The translations under genes and the position numbers were made by a program. From positions 930,001-994,000 of the forward strand of contig JAMYFF010000001.1 of the NCBI GenBank assembly GCA_024128875.1: a stretch of DNA of 64,000 nt, read 5' to 3'. Numbering within the stretch: position 1 is the stretch's first letter; every line of letters begins with the position of its first letter. Of the stretch, positions 50,962-59,630 are shown one piece after another. This DNA is from Salinilacustrithrix flava. Lineage in GTDB: Bacteria > Actinomycetota > Acidimicrobiia > Acidimicrobiales > Salinilacustritrichaceae. The notes below the pieces were generated by a model. It saw only the letters and a list, made by a program, of their open reading frames with translations, ran no database searches and was not told where the DNA came from.

Positions 50962-51809
50962 ACGACGACGAGATGTACGTCCACCGGCCCGGGATCGTGG
51001 TCGCCCGCGAGCACGTCTGGCGCTACCCGCGGCACTACGCCGCGCTCGGCCTCTTCCTCGTGGCCATGCTCCTCGTGCCGACCGTCGGGCCCCGGGACCT
51101 CGCCGACCTGGCATCGAGCTCCTCGCCCGCCGGTGCGACCGCGCCCGAGGACGTGCTGCCGCTGACGCCGCCGTCGACGGCATCGGCTGCCCCCGCCGCG
51201 CCCCCGTCGACCGCGGCCCGTGCCGTCGCCGACGCCTTCGGCATCGACACCGACACCGCGGCTGCGGTCATCGACGGCGCCGGGGGTTCGACGCCACCCC
51301 CGCCCCCCTCCTCCGGGGGCGAGGAGCCCGCCCCCGCTCCGGCCCCGGACGACGCCGAGGACGCCGGTCCTGCCGGCGTCCCGCTGCCCTCGCCTCCGGC
51401 CGTGCCCGTGCCCCCCGTGCCCGACGAGGTGCAGCCGCTGCTGGCTGCGGTCGGCCCGCTCACGGACCAGGGGTGCTCGGGCCTCGGGCTCGCCGCCGTC
51501 GTGGTGGCCGTGGTCGGCACCGCCGCCCAGGACGTGCCCGTCGGGCAGGTCCTCCCGTACCTGGCGCCGGTGTACTCGGCCTGCGCCACGTTCCCGCCGC
51601 CCGCCGGCGAAGCGACGGTCTGCGAGCTCGATCGGGCCGCCCACGATGCCGGATACCCCACCGACGTCAGCGGGCTGATGAAGACCCCGAACGCCATCGG
51701 CACGGGCGTGGACGTCCTGTACGGCATCGAGGCGGCGATCGAGGCCTACACCGGGCAGTCTCCCGAGCTCGTTGCCGGCATCGCCGACCAGCTCGGCTGC
51801 TCCGCCTGA
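50958..51809 (+). CDS. Membrane-anchored protein with Pro-rich linker and Cys-containing domain
   Basis: A 283-residue protein: cytoplasmic 25 residues (MYVHRPGIVVAREHVWRYPR), TM about 28-46, low-complexity Ala/Pro/Ser linker interrupted by a short helix (AARAVADAFGIDTDTAAAVI), and a C-terminal helical domain (about 165-283) with four Cys (DQGCSG, YSACATF, TVCELD, QLGCSA) that could form two disulfides. AGGAGG lies before the GTG. Last gene of the operon. No family recognised. Confidence 0.7.
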   Translation: MNDDEMYVHRPGIVVAREHVWRYPRHYAALGLFLVAMLLVPTVGPRDLADLASSSSPAGATAPEDVLPLTPPSTASAAPAAPPSTAARAVADAFGIDTDTAAAVIDGAGGSTPPPPPSSGGEEPAPAPAPDDAEDAGPAGVPLPSPPAVPVPPVPDEVQPLLAAVGPLTDQGCSGLGLAAVVVAVVGTAAQDVPVGQVLPYLAPVYSACATFPPPAGEATVCELDRAAHDAGYPTDVSGLMKTPNAIGTGVDVLYGIEAAIEAYTGQSPELVAGIADQLGCSA

Positions 51810-51818
51810 CGCTGCGGC

Positions 51819-52382
51819 TCAGCGGCCGCCACGTCGGTGGCCGCCACCGAAGGCAGGTCGGTCGCCCTCGAGGTGGTCCGAGGCACGCTCGGTGGCCTCG
51901 GCGAGCACCTCGTCGGCCCGCTCCCGGGTCATCTCGCCAGCCTCGACCCGCTCCTCCAGCCGGATCCCGAGGTCGGCGACCACGGCGTCGACCACGGTCT
52001 GGATGTCGATGCCCCGGGCCTCGGCGATCTCCGTGACGGTCTGCCCGTCGGCGAGGGCCGCGTGCAGCTCGTCCTGGGTCAGGCCGAGCGCCTCGGCGAC
52101 GACACCTCGGCCGAGGTGCCGGAGCCCGCGCGGCCCCCGATCGGGCCGAGCATCGCGGAGGGCGGCCTCGACCGCGTCGGCTTGCTCCTGGGTGATGGTC
52201 TCCTCGCCCACCAGGTCGGCGAGCGCGTCCTGGACCCAGCCGGCGCCGCGCACGGCACCGTCGAACGCGGGGGTGGTGGGGTCGGTGGCACCGGCGACGC
52301 CCGGTGCCCCGATGGCGACTCCCGCGAGCCCGCCGGCGGCGAGCGATGCGGCCATGGCCGCTGCTGCGAAGGTCTTGTGCAT
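51819..52382 (-). CDS. Secreted helical protein, unknown function
   Basis: A 187-residue protein with a clear Sec signal peptide (MHKTFAAAAMAASLAAGG, cleavage probably after GVAGA near 34). The mature part is helical with repeated motifs ITQEQADAVEAALRDA, LTQDELHAALADGQTVTEIAEARGID and MTRERADEVLAEATERASDH, and ends in a Gly/His/Arg tail (GGGHRRGGR) that might bind metal. AAGGAG precedes ATG 52382. It diverges from an OmpR-type two-component pair over 166 bp and may be its target. Confidence 0.75.
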   Translation of the reverse strand: MHKTFAAAAMAASLAAGGLAGVAIGAPGVAGATDPTTPAFDGAVRGAGWVQDALADLVGEETITQEQADAVEAALRDARPDRGPRGLRHLGRGVVAEALGLTQDELHAALADGQTVTEIAEARGIDIQTVVDAVVADLGIRLEERVEAGEMTRERADEVLAEATERASDHLEGDRPAFGGGHRRGGR

Positions 52383-52548
52383 GATCGGTCTCCTTGTCGG
52401 ACGACCCCGGCGCTCGGGGCCTGATCGAAGCATCCGCCCCCGGGCTGTGAACCACCCGTGAACCGGGGACGAAGAGGCACAGAGTCCGCCGTGGGGTTCC
52501 CAGCGCGTTCACAGCCGGCTCCCAGGTCCATGGGGGATGCTTGGTGGC

Positions 52549-53232
52549 ATGGCCGGAGAGAAGCTGCTGCTCGTGGACGACGAGGAGAACCTGCGCTCGA
52601 TGCTGACCGCGGCGCTCCGCCACCACGGCTTCGAGGTCGTCGCCGTCGCCGACGGGCGGGAGGCCCTCGCCGCCGTGCCCACAGCGCGGCCGGATCTGGT
52701 CGTGCTCGACGTGATGCTGCCCGACGTCGACGGCTTCGAGGTCTGCCGGCGGCTGCGCGCCGACGGGGACCACACCCCGGTGCTCTTCCTCACCGCCCGG
52801 GACGGGACCGAGGACAAGGTGCGGGGGCTGACGCTCGGCGGTGACGACTACCTGGTGAAGCCGTTCAGCCTGGAGGAGCTCGTCGCCCGGACCCAGGCCC
52901 TGCTGCGCCGGGCCGGCCTCGCCAAGCCCGACGACTCGGTGCTGCGCTGCGCCGACCTGCGCATGGACGACGACGCGCATCGCGTGCAGCGGGCCGGCCT
53001 CGAGGTCGCCCTCTCGCCCACGGAGTACAACCTGCTGCGCTACCTGCTGATCAACCAGGGCCGGGTGGTGTCCAAGGCCCAGATCCTGGACCACGTGTGG
53101 CACTACGACTTCGACGGCGAGGGCGGCGTGGTCGAGACCTACATCGGCTACCTCCGCCGCAAGGTCGACGACGTCGAACCGAAGCTGATCCACACCATCC
53201 GCGGCGTGGGCTACACGCTCCGGGAGTCGTGA
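52549..53232 (+). CDS. OmpR-family response regulator
   Basis: A 227-residue regulator: receiver domain (4-115; D10, D11, phospho-acceptor D54 in VVLDVMLPDVDG, FLTARDGTEDKVRGL, KPF) and winged-helix DNA-binding domain (about 130-227; LSPTEYNLLRYLL, VETYIGYLRRKVDD, IRGVGYTLR). It resembles MprA/TcrX-type actinobacterial regulators. ATG 52549 is preferred; ATG 52537 is an alternative adding 4 residues. The kinase starts 4 bp later. Confidence 0.9.
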   Translation: MAGEKLLLVDDEENLRSMLTAALRHHGFEVVAVADGREALAAVPTARPDLVVLDVMLPDVDGFEVCRRLRADGDHTPVLFLTARDGTEDKVRGLTLGGDDYLVKPFSLEELVARTQALLRRAGLAKPDDSVLRCADLRMDDDAHRVQRAGLEVALSPTEYNLLRYLLINQGRVVSKAQILDHVWHYDFDGEGGVVETYIGYLRRKVDDVEPKLIHTIRGVGYTLRES

Positions 53233-53236
53233 CCCG

Positions 53237-54619
53237 ATGACGCTGCGCGCCCGGGTCCTCACGGCGCTGGCGCTCGTCGCGCTCGCCCTCGTGGCCGTGC
53301 TGGCCTTCGTCACCCGCACGACGGAGGCCAAGCTGCTCGACCAGGTCGACGAGCAGCTGGACGACGCGGTGCAGCCGGTGCGCGAGGGCGGGTTCGGCGA
53401 CGGCCGCATCGGCCCGCCCCGTCGCGGTGACCTGTCGTCGCTGTTCGTGGCGCTCGTGCGCGACGACGCGGTCGTCACGGTGCTCACGCCGGGGCTGCGG
53501 GGCGCCGACCTCGCGCTGCCCGAGGTGTCCGCCGGGGAGGTCCAGGCCGCGGTCGAGTCCGGGACGAACCTCACGGTGGGCAGCGGCGGCGACGACCTCC
53601 GCTGGCGGCTGCGACCGGTGGCGGTCCGGGCCGGTGGGGCGATCACGGTCATCGGCCTCCCGCTCGACGCGGTCGACGACGCCGTCCGCAACCTGGTGGT
53701 GGTGAGCGGCCTCGGGGCGCTGGTCATCCTCGCCGCTCTCGCCCTCGTGGCCGTGTGGGTGATCCGACTCGGGGTCCGGCCGGTGCAGCAGATGACCGAG
53801 GTGGCCGCGGCGATCGCCGGCGGCGACCTCACCCGGCGGGTGCCCGAGGCCGCGCCCGGCACCGAGGTCGGCGAGCTCGGCGTGGCCCTCAACGCGATGC
53901 TCGGGAGCATCGAGACCAGCTTCGCCGAGCGGCAGCGGGCCGAGGACCGGCTCCGGCAGTTCGTGGCCGACGCCTCCCACGAGCTGCGCACGCCGGTCGC
54001 CACGATCCGCGGCTACGCCGAGCTGCACCGCGCCGGCGCGCTGCGGGAGCCTGCCGCCCTCGACGACGCCATGCGCCGCACCGAGCAGGAGGCCATCCGC
54101 ATGGGCGGGCTGGTCGACGACCTGCTCGCGCTGGCTCGCCTCGACCAGGGTCGGCCGCTGGAGCTCGTCGACGTGGACCTGGCCGCCATCGCCCGGGATG
54201 CCGTGGTCGATGCTCGCGCCGTCGACCCGGACCGCACGATCACGGCCCGGGCCGAGGGGCCAGTCGTGGTGCGCGCCGAGGAGGCCAAGGTCCGCCAGGT
54301 GGTCGCCAACCTGGTCGGCAACGCCCTCGCGCACACCCCGTCGAGCGCGGCCGTGACGGTCACGGTCGACGCCGGCGCCGGGCAGGGGCGGTTGTCCGTC
54401 GCCGACACCGGCCCCGGCATGGCACCGGAGGTCGCTGACCGCGCCTTCGAGCGCTTCTACCGGGCGGACCGGTCCCGGTCCCGGCACCGGGGTGGCAGCG
54501 GGCTCGGCCTCGCGATCGTCGACGCCACCGTCCGCGCCCACGGGGGCGAGGTCCACCTCGAGAGCGCACCGGGGTCGGGCACGAACGTCACGTTCACGCT
54601 GCCCTCAGCGGAGGGCTGA
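53237..54619 (+). CDS. HAMP-domain sensor histidine kinase
   Basis: A 460-residue membrane kinase: TM1 about 7-26, external sensor of about 125 residues, TM2 about 152-175, HAMP (RLGVRPVQQMTEVAAAI), HisKA with H248 in VADASHELRTPVATIRGY, and HATPase (NLVGNALAHTPSSA, DTGPGMAPEVADRAFERFYR, GGSGLGLAIV). All catalytic boxes are intact. It should sense an envelope signal and phosphorylate the regulator 4 bp upstream. It converges with the MDR gene at a 2-bp gap. Confidence 0.92.
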   Translation: MTLRARVLTALALVALALVAVLAFVTRTTEAKLLDQVDEQLDDAVQPVREGGFGDGRIGPPRRGDLSSLFVALVRDDAVVTVLTPGLRGADLALPEVSAGEVQAAVESGTNLTVGSGGDDLRWRLRPVAVRAGGAITVIGLPLDAVDDAVRNLVVVSGLGALVILAALALVAVWVIRLGVRPVQQMTEVAAAIAGGDLTRRVPEAAPGTEVGELGVALNAMLGSIETSFAERQRAEDRLRQFVADASHELRTPVATIRGYAELHRAGALREPAALDDAMRRTEQEAIRMGGLVDDLLALARLDQGRPLELVDVDLAAIARDAVVDARAVDPDRTITARAEGPVVVRAEEAKVRQVVANLVGNALAHTPSSAAVTVTVDAGAGQGRLSVADTGPGMAPEVADRAFERFYRADRSRSRHRGGSGLGLAIVDATVRAHGGEVHLESAPGSGTNVTFTLPSAEG

Positions 54620-54621
54620 CG

Positions 54622-55740
54622 TCAGCGGGTGGGGTCCACGAGGTACTTCTCCCCGGTGGCCTGGCGCCCGTAGACGGACACGGCCTCGGCGCTCAGAGCC
54701 TCCTCGAGCGACACCGTCGCCGTGTAGCTGCTGGCGAAGGTGGTCGTGATCTCGGCGGCGACCCGCTCGCGCAGCTGCTGGGCGCGCTCGGGTCCGACCC
54801 GATCGAGGAAGTACGGCAGCAGCCAGCCACCCACGGCCCATGCCATCCCGTAGGAGCGGTCGAGCTCGGTCTTGGACCGGTCGAGGCCGCCGTAGATGTA
54901 CACCTGCTTGTGGCGGGTCGAGCCGTAGCGGCCACCGCCGCCCTCCTTGCGGTTCTGGACGACCTCCATGGCCGAGAGGATGTCGCTGGCGAGGGTGCCG
55001 CCGCCGGTGGCGTCGAAGCCGATGGTGGCGTCGGTCTCGGCGACCGCCTCGGTGAGGCGCTCCCGGAAGTCGTCGTCGCTGGAGTTGCACACGTGCGTGG
55101 CGCCGAGGGAGCGCAGCAGGTCCACGTGCTCCTGGCGGCGCACGATGTTCACCAGCGGCACGCCGTCGGACAGGCACAGCTTCACCAGCATCTGGCCCAG
55201 GTTCGACGCGGCGGCGGTGTGCACCAGGGCGGTGTGGCCCTCGAGGCGCATCGTCTCGACCATGCCGAGCGTGGTGAGCGGGTTCACGAAGCAGGACGCC
55301 CCCTCCGCGGCGGACACGCCGTCGGGCAGGACGAGGCACTGGTCGGCCGGGGCCAGTCGCATCTCGGCGTACATCGCGCCGCCCAAGGTGGCGACGGTCT
55401 TGCCGAGCAGCGCCTGCGCGGCGTCGGAGGAGCCGGCGGCGACGACGGTGCCGGCGCCCTCGTTGCCGATCGGGACGGGCACGCCGACGCGCGCCTGCAC
55501 CATCGAGCGGAAGCGCTCCGGGATCTCGGCGGTGATCGTGCGGTCGGTGCCGTCTCCGGACTGCTGGACGGTGCGCAGGTCGGCCGGGCCGAACATCGGT
55601 CCGAGGTCCGACGGGTTGATCGGCGCGGCCTCGACGCGGATGACGACCTGGTCCTCGCGCGGCTCGGGGATGTCGACCTCCTCGATCGACAGCACGATCG
55701 TGCCGTCGTCGGTGACCGTCGAGTGGAGCTGGCGTGGCAT
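54622..55740 (-). CDS. Zinc-binding-dehydrogenase-like MDR oxidoreductase
   Basis: A 372-residue medium-chain dehydrogenase/reductase. PREDQVVIRVEAAPINPSDLG is the family N-terminal pattern, GNEGAGTVVAAGS the domain entry, and VHTAAASNLGQMLVKLCL the NADPH-binding helix region. The usual structural zinc Cys cluster is absent, so it is of the quinone-oxidoreductase/enoyl-reductase kind. It ends in a YxR-rich segment. Substrate unknown. ATG 55740 is the first Met. A 138-bp gap separates it from the SLC13 gene and shows no further gene. Confidence 0.83.
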   Translation of the reverse strand: MPRQLHSTVTDDGTIVLSIEEVDIPEPREDQVVIRVEAAPINPSDLGPMFGPADLRTVQQSGDGTDRTITAEIPERFRSMVQARVGVPVPIGNEGAGTVVAAGSSDAAQALLGKTVATLGGAMYAEMRLAPADQCLVLPDGVSAAEGASCFVNPLTTLGMVETMRLEGHTALVHTAAASNLGQMLVKLCLSDGVPLVNIVRRQEHVDLLRSLGATHVCNSSDDDFRERLTEAVAETDATIGFDATGGGTLASDILSAMEVVQNRKEGGGGRYGSTRHKQVYIYGGLDRSKTELDRSYGMAWAVGGWLLPYFLDRVGPERAQQLRERVAAEITTTFASSYTATVSLEEALSAEAVSVYGRQATGEKYLVDPTR

Positions 55741-55878
55741 GTGTGGTGTGGCCTTCCGTGGGAGGAGCGGGAGGCCACTGTGTCACCCGCCGGAGCGCGC
55801 CTGCATGAGGCCGTGGATCGGCGGTCCGAGCTCCTCGGCCGCGAGCCACGCCTCGGGCGGCTGCTGCCGCGGCCCAGA

Positions 55879-57639
55879 TCAGCCCAGGGTCACGACCATC
55901 GTGGTGGCAGCCGCCAGGACGACGAGGTTCACGATGCCGCCGACCCGGACGAAGTCGCCGAAGCGGTAGTTGCCTGGGCCGTAGACCATGGCGTTGGTCT
56001 GGTAGCCGATCGGGGTCAGGAACGACGACGAGGCCACCACCGCCACGCCCACCGCCATGACGCGCAGGTCGAGGTCGACCGCCTCCGCGGCCCGGATCGC
56101 GATGGGGACGACGACCGCTGCAGCTGCGTTGTTGGTGACGATCTCGGTGAGCAGGCTCGTCGTCACGAGGATCCCGAGCACGACGCCGACGACGCCGAGG
56201 AAGCCGAGCCCGTCGGTGGCGACGTCGGCGAGGTCCTGGGCCAGGCCGCTGGACTCGACCGCGGACCCGATGCCGAGGGCGGCGGCGATCATGACGATGA
56301 CGTCGAGGTCGATCGAGCGCTTGGCTTCGGCGAAGCTGACGACCCTTGCGCCCACGACGACGCCGGCGGCGACCAGGGCGGCTTCGAAGACCGTGGTGAG
56401 CTCGAAGCCGGCGCACACGACGAAGACGGCGAGGGCCAGCGCCACCCAGCGGGCCTTGCGGCCGATCACGGGCACGGCGTGCTGCAGCGGGGCGATGACG
56501 AGGAAGTCCTCCATCGCTCGCCGGGCGGTGCGCAGGTCGCTGCTCGCCAGCAGCACGAGCGTGTCGCCGGCGTGGAGCTCGACGTCGCCGAGCTTGCCCT
56601 CGACCCGCGTCCCCGAGCGGTGGATGGCGACGACGGCGGCCCGGTAGCCCGTGCGCCCGCCGACCTCCTTGAGCGTGCGACCGACCAGGTCGGATTCCCG
56701 GCCGATGACGGCCTCGAAGTACAGCGGCTCGCGAGCGCCATCGAGCACGTCGGCCTGCTCGGGCGGCGGTCGGAGGCCGGCTCGGGCCCGGAGGTCGAGC
56801 ACGTCGGTGACGTCCCCCACGAAGATCAGCAGGTCGTCGGCCTCGAGCAGCTCGTCCGGGCTCACGGGGCCGAGGTGGCGGTCGTTGCGGACGATGTCGG
56901 CGAGGTAGACGCCGGAGAGGCTGCGGAGCCCGGCATCGGTGATCGACGTGCCGACGAGCGCACCGCCGGGTTCGACCTCGAGGTGCAGGGCGTACTCGCG
57001 GAGCGCGGAGACGGCTTCGAGGGCGGGGTCGGACCGATCCGGCAGCAGGCGGGTCGCCGCGCCGATCAGCACCGCCAGGCCGACGACGGCCACCGGGAGT
57101 CCGACCGGGGTGAGCTCGAACAGGCTGAACGGCTCGTAGCCCTGCTGCTCGAGCACGCCCGACACCACGAGGTTCGTCGACGTGCCGATGAGGGTGACCG
57201 TGCCGCCGAGGATGGCGGCGAAGGAGAGCGGCATCAAGAAGCGCGACACCGGCAGCCGCTTGCTGCGGGCCCAGCTGGCCACCTCCGGCAGGAGCATGGC
57301 GACCATCGGCGTGTTGTTGAAGACCGACGAGAGGCCGGCGACGGGGAGGCAGAGCCGGGCCATGGACGAGCGGCCGCCGTCACCGCCGAGCACCCGTCCG
57401 GTGATGCCGGCGAGCAGGCCCGTCCGCCGAGCGCCGGCCGCGACCACGTACAGGGCGGCCACGGTCAGCGGGGCCTGGTTGGCGAACCCGGCGAAGCCGG
57501 CCTCCGGCTCGATGACGTCACCGAGGACGAGGACGGCGAGGCCGCCGAGCAGCACGCCGGACGGCGGGAACCGGTCCGATGCCAGCAGGCCGAACATGCC
57601 CACCAGGACGGCCAACGTCGCCAGCGCGTCTCCGGACAT
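55879..57639 (-). CDS. SLC13-family permease with central RCK_C domains
   Basis: A 586-residue transporter: TM half 1 (about 5-195, with TLIGTSTNLVVSGV), two TrkA_C domains (about 215-385), TM half 2 (about 400-586, with SSFLTPIGYQTNAMVYGPG). This is the SLC13/DASS-like sodium or proton symporter layout; the RCK_C domains suggest regulation by a small ligand. Likely substrates are dicarboxylates or sulfate; unspecified by sequence. ATG 57639 is preferred over the GTG at 57648. Confidence 0.87.
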   Translation of the reverse strand: MSGDALATLAVLVGMFGLLASDRFPPSGVLLGGLAVLVLGDVIEPEAGFAGFANQAPLTVAALYVVAAGARRTGLLAGITGRVLGGDGGRSSMARLCLPVAGLSSVFNNTPMVAMLLPEVASWARSKRLPVSRFLMPLSFAAILGGTVTLIGTSTNLVVSGVLEQQGYEPFSLFELTPVGLPVAVVGLAVLIGAATRLLPDRSDPALEAVSALREYALHLEVEPGGALVGTSITDAGLRSLSGVYLADIVRNDRHLGPVSPDELLEADDLLIFVGDVTDVLDLRARAGLRPPPEQADVLDGAREPLYFEAVIGRESDLVGRTLKEVGGRTGYRAAVVAIHRSGTRVEGKLGDVELHAGDTLVLLASSDLRTARRAMEDFLVIAPLQHAVPVIGRKARWVALALAVFVVCAGFELTTVFEAALVAAGVVVGARVVSFAEAKRSIDLDVIVMIAAALGIGSAVESSGLAQDLADVATDGLGFLGVVGVVLGILVTTSLLTEIVTNNAAAAVVVPIAIRAAEAVDLDLRVMAVGVAVVASSSFLTPIGYQTNAMVYGPGNYRFGDFVRVGGIVNLVVLAAATTMVVTLG

Positions 57640-57698
57640 CGGCGGCACCGTAGTGGTCGGGGATCGGGGCGCCGGCAGACCGTGCCGGCCTCAGCGGG

Positions 57699-58745
57699 TC
57701 AGGGACGGACCTCGGTGAGCCACCCGCCCGGATCGGCGCGGACCCCGGTCTGCACCTCGCGCAGGGCGTCCCGCAGCCGGACGGCGTGGGGACCCACCTG
57801 CCCGGTCCCGACGTCGATCCGCTCCCCGTCGAGGACCAGCTGGCCGACGGGCGACAGCGCCGCCGCCGTGCCCGACAGGGCCGCCTCGGCATCGGGTCGA
57901 GCCGCCCACGCCACCAGGTCCTCGACGGTGACCGGGCGCTCCTCGACCTCGTAGCCGAGGTCGGCGCCGATGTGCAGGAGCGAGTCCCGGGTCACCCCGT
58001 GGAGGAACGCATCGGTGAGCTCGGGCGTCACGATCCGCTCGCCGTCGATCAGGAGGAAGTTCGATGCGCCCGTCTCCTCGACGCGGCCGCCGGGCGCGAA
58101 CAGCACCTGGTCGGCGCCGAGCTCGGCGTTGGCTCGCCTGGTCGTCCCGAGCGCCATCGCGTAGTTCGCACCGGTCTTGACCACTCCGAACTGGGGTGTC
58201 GTGCGGGGCTGGCCGGAGACGGCGACCACGAGCGCCCGGAGCCCGCCGGCGAAGTAGTCGCCGACCGGGCTGGCCAGCACGTAGAGGAGGGCGTCGTCGC
58301 TCGGTCGGGCGGCGGAGCCGATGTTGGCGTCGACGCCGATGAGGATCGGCCGGAGGTAGAGCGAGCCCGGTGGCTCGGGCACCTGGTCGAGCCCGGCGCG
58401 GACGGCATCGACGATCATCCCCGTGAGCAGGTCCGCCGGCGGGACCGGGAGCACGAGCACCTCGGCGGATCGCTGCATGCGGGCCACGTGCCGGTCGAGG
58501 CGGAACACCCGCACCGTCCCGTCGGCGCCGCGGTGCGCCTTCAGCCCCTCGAAGCAGGCGCTGCCGTAGTGCAGGACGTGGGCGGCGGGGTGGAGCGCCA
58601 GCGGCTGCAGCGGGTCGAGGCGCGCCTCGCCCCAGCGGCCGCCGACGAAGTCCGCCACCGGCATCTGATCCACGAAGCTGGCCCCGAACGCGGCGGCGGT
58701 CGTCGGTCCGGCGGTGTCGGTGGTGGGGGAGGGGTTCGTGGCCAT
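57699..58745 (-). CDS. ilvE: Branched-chain amino acid aminotransferase
   Basis: A 348-residue fold-type IV PLP enzyme. K190 in FGVVKTGANYA forms the PLP Schiff base; HYGSACFEGLKAHRG, YLRPILIG and EETGASNFLLI are the other diagnostic segments. It should interconvert Val, Leu, Ile and their keto acids. The N-terminal 20 residues are Thr/Ala-rich and may be dispensable; ATG 58745 is used. No other ilv or leu genes are adjacent. Confidence 0.93.
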   Translation of the reverse strand: MATNPSPTTDTAGPTTAAAFGASFVDQMPVADFVGGRWGEARLDPLQPLALHPAAHVLHYGSACFEGLKAHRGADGTVRVFRLDRHVARMQRSAEVLVLPVPPADLLTGMIVDAVRAGLDQVPEPPGSLYLRPILIGVDANIGSAARPSDDALLYVLASPVGDYFAGGLRALVVAVSGQPRTTPQFGVVKTGANYAMALGTTRRANAELGADQVLFAPGGRVEETGASNFLLIDGERIVTPELTDAFLHGVTRDSLLHIGADLGYEVEERPVTVEDLVAWAARPDAEAALSGTAAALSPVGQLVLDGERIDVGTGQVGPHAVRLRDALREVQTGVRADPGGWLTEVRP

Positions 58746-58812
58746 GGCAGCAGTGTCGCGGAGCGGGCCCGGTCGGTCGTGACCACTTCCGCTCGGCCCG
58801 ACCCGGGAGACG

Positions 58813-59469
58813 TCAGACGTCGCCCCGAGCGACCTTCTCCGCGTACTCGTCGGCGCCGATGGTGCCGGCTTCGGCTTCGGCCCGGCCCCGGTCGCGCCCG
58901 GGCAGGACGTCCTGCAGGAGGTCGATGCGCTTCCACGTCGCGAGCGGCACGTTGCCCTCCTCGTCGGGCAGGTGGTGGGTGGCGTCCGGGACGGCCCGCT
59001 TCGGGATGTACCGGCCGCAGTTCACGAACGACTGCGTGACCGTCGCCCGGACCACGAGGTCGGCCCCCGGGTGGCTGTCGAGCAGTGCGCCCTCGGTGAC
59101 CAGCTCGGCCTCGGCGTGGATCCGGACCCGGTGCGGGGTCTCGAAGTCGATGAACAGCAGACCGATGCGCCCCTGACCGGCGATGTTGCCCATCGAGAGG
59201 TACATGCCGTTGCCGTCGTAGCTCGGGAACACGAGGGTCGTGTCGTCGACGACCCGGACGAACCCCGGGGCTCCGCCCTTGTAGGACACCGTCGGCTGGC
59301 CCTCGCCGTCCACGGTGCTGAGGAAGAAGAAGGCGCGGGACTCGATGAACGCCTTCGCGGCTTCGTCGATCACGGGCATGACCGTGACCGCCTCCAGCGT
59401 GTCGGCCAGGGCCCGGCTGTCGAAGCGGTCCTGGAGCTCCCGGTGCTCGTCTCCGTACATGCTGGACAT
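58813..59469 (-). CDS. Pyridoxamine-5'-phosphate-oxidase-family protein
   Basis: A 218-residue split-barrel flavoprotein. AFIESRAFFFLSTVDGEGQPTVSYKGG is split at residues about 40-65, followed by FPSYDGNGMYLSMGNI, RIGLLFIDFETPHRVRIHAEA and SFVNCGRYIPKR. These match FMN-binding pyridoxamine-phosphate-oxidase-like proteins, not classical PdxH. GGGGAGAACCC precedes ATG 59469. It may reduce a small substrate or act as a FMN carrier. It diverges from the amine oxidase over 161 bp. Confidence 0.85.
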   Translation of the reverse strand: MSSMYGDEHRELQDRFDSRALADTLEAVTVMPVIDEAAKAFIESRAFFFLSTVDGEGQPTVSYKGGAPGFVRVVDDTTLVFPSYDGNGMYLSMGNIAGQGRIGLLFIDFETPHRVRIHAEAELVTEGALLDSHPGADLVVRATVTQSFVNCGRYIPKRAVPDATHHLPDEEGNVPLATWKRIDLLQDVLPGRDRGRAEAEAGTIGADEYAEKVARGDV

Positions 59470-59630
59470 GGGTTCTCCCCGCTCGTGGTCTGCCGCCAGT
59501 CTGGCCCCGCTCGCCTCGACGGACGGCACGGCTGCTCGTTCTGGGCCGCGGGACACGCCCCCGAGGCGTGCTCGGCAACCCGGTTCGCCATCGGAACGAC
59601 CCGGTTCCACGGTCGATAAGGTCGCCCGCC

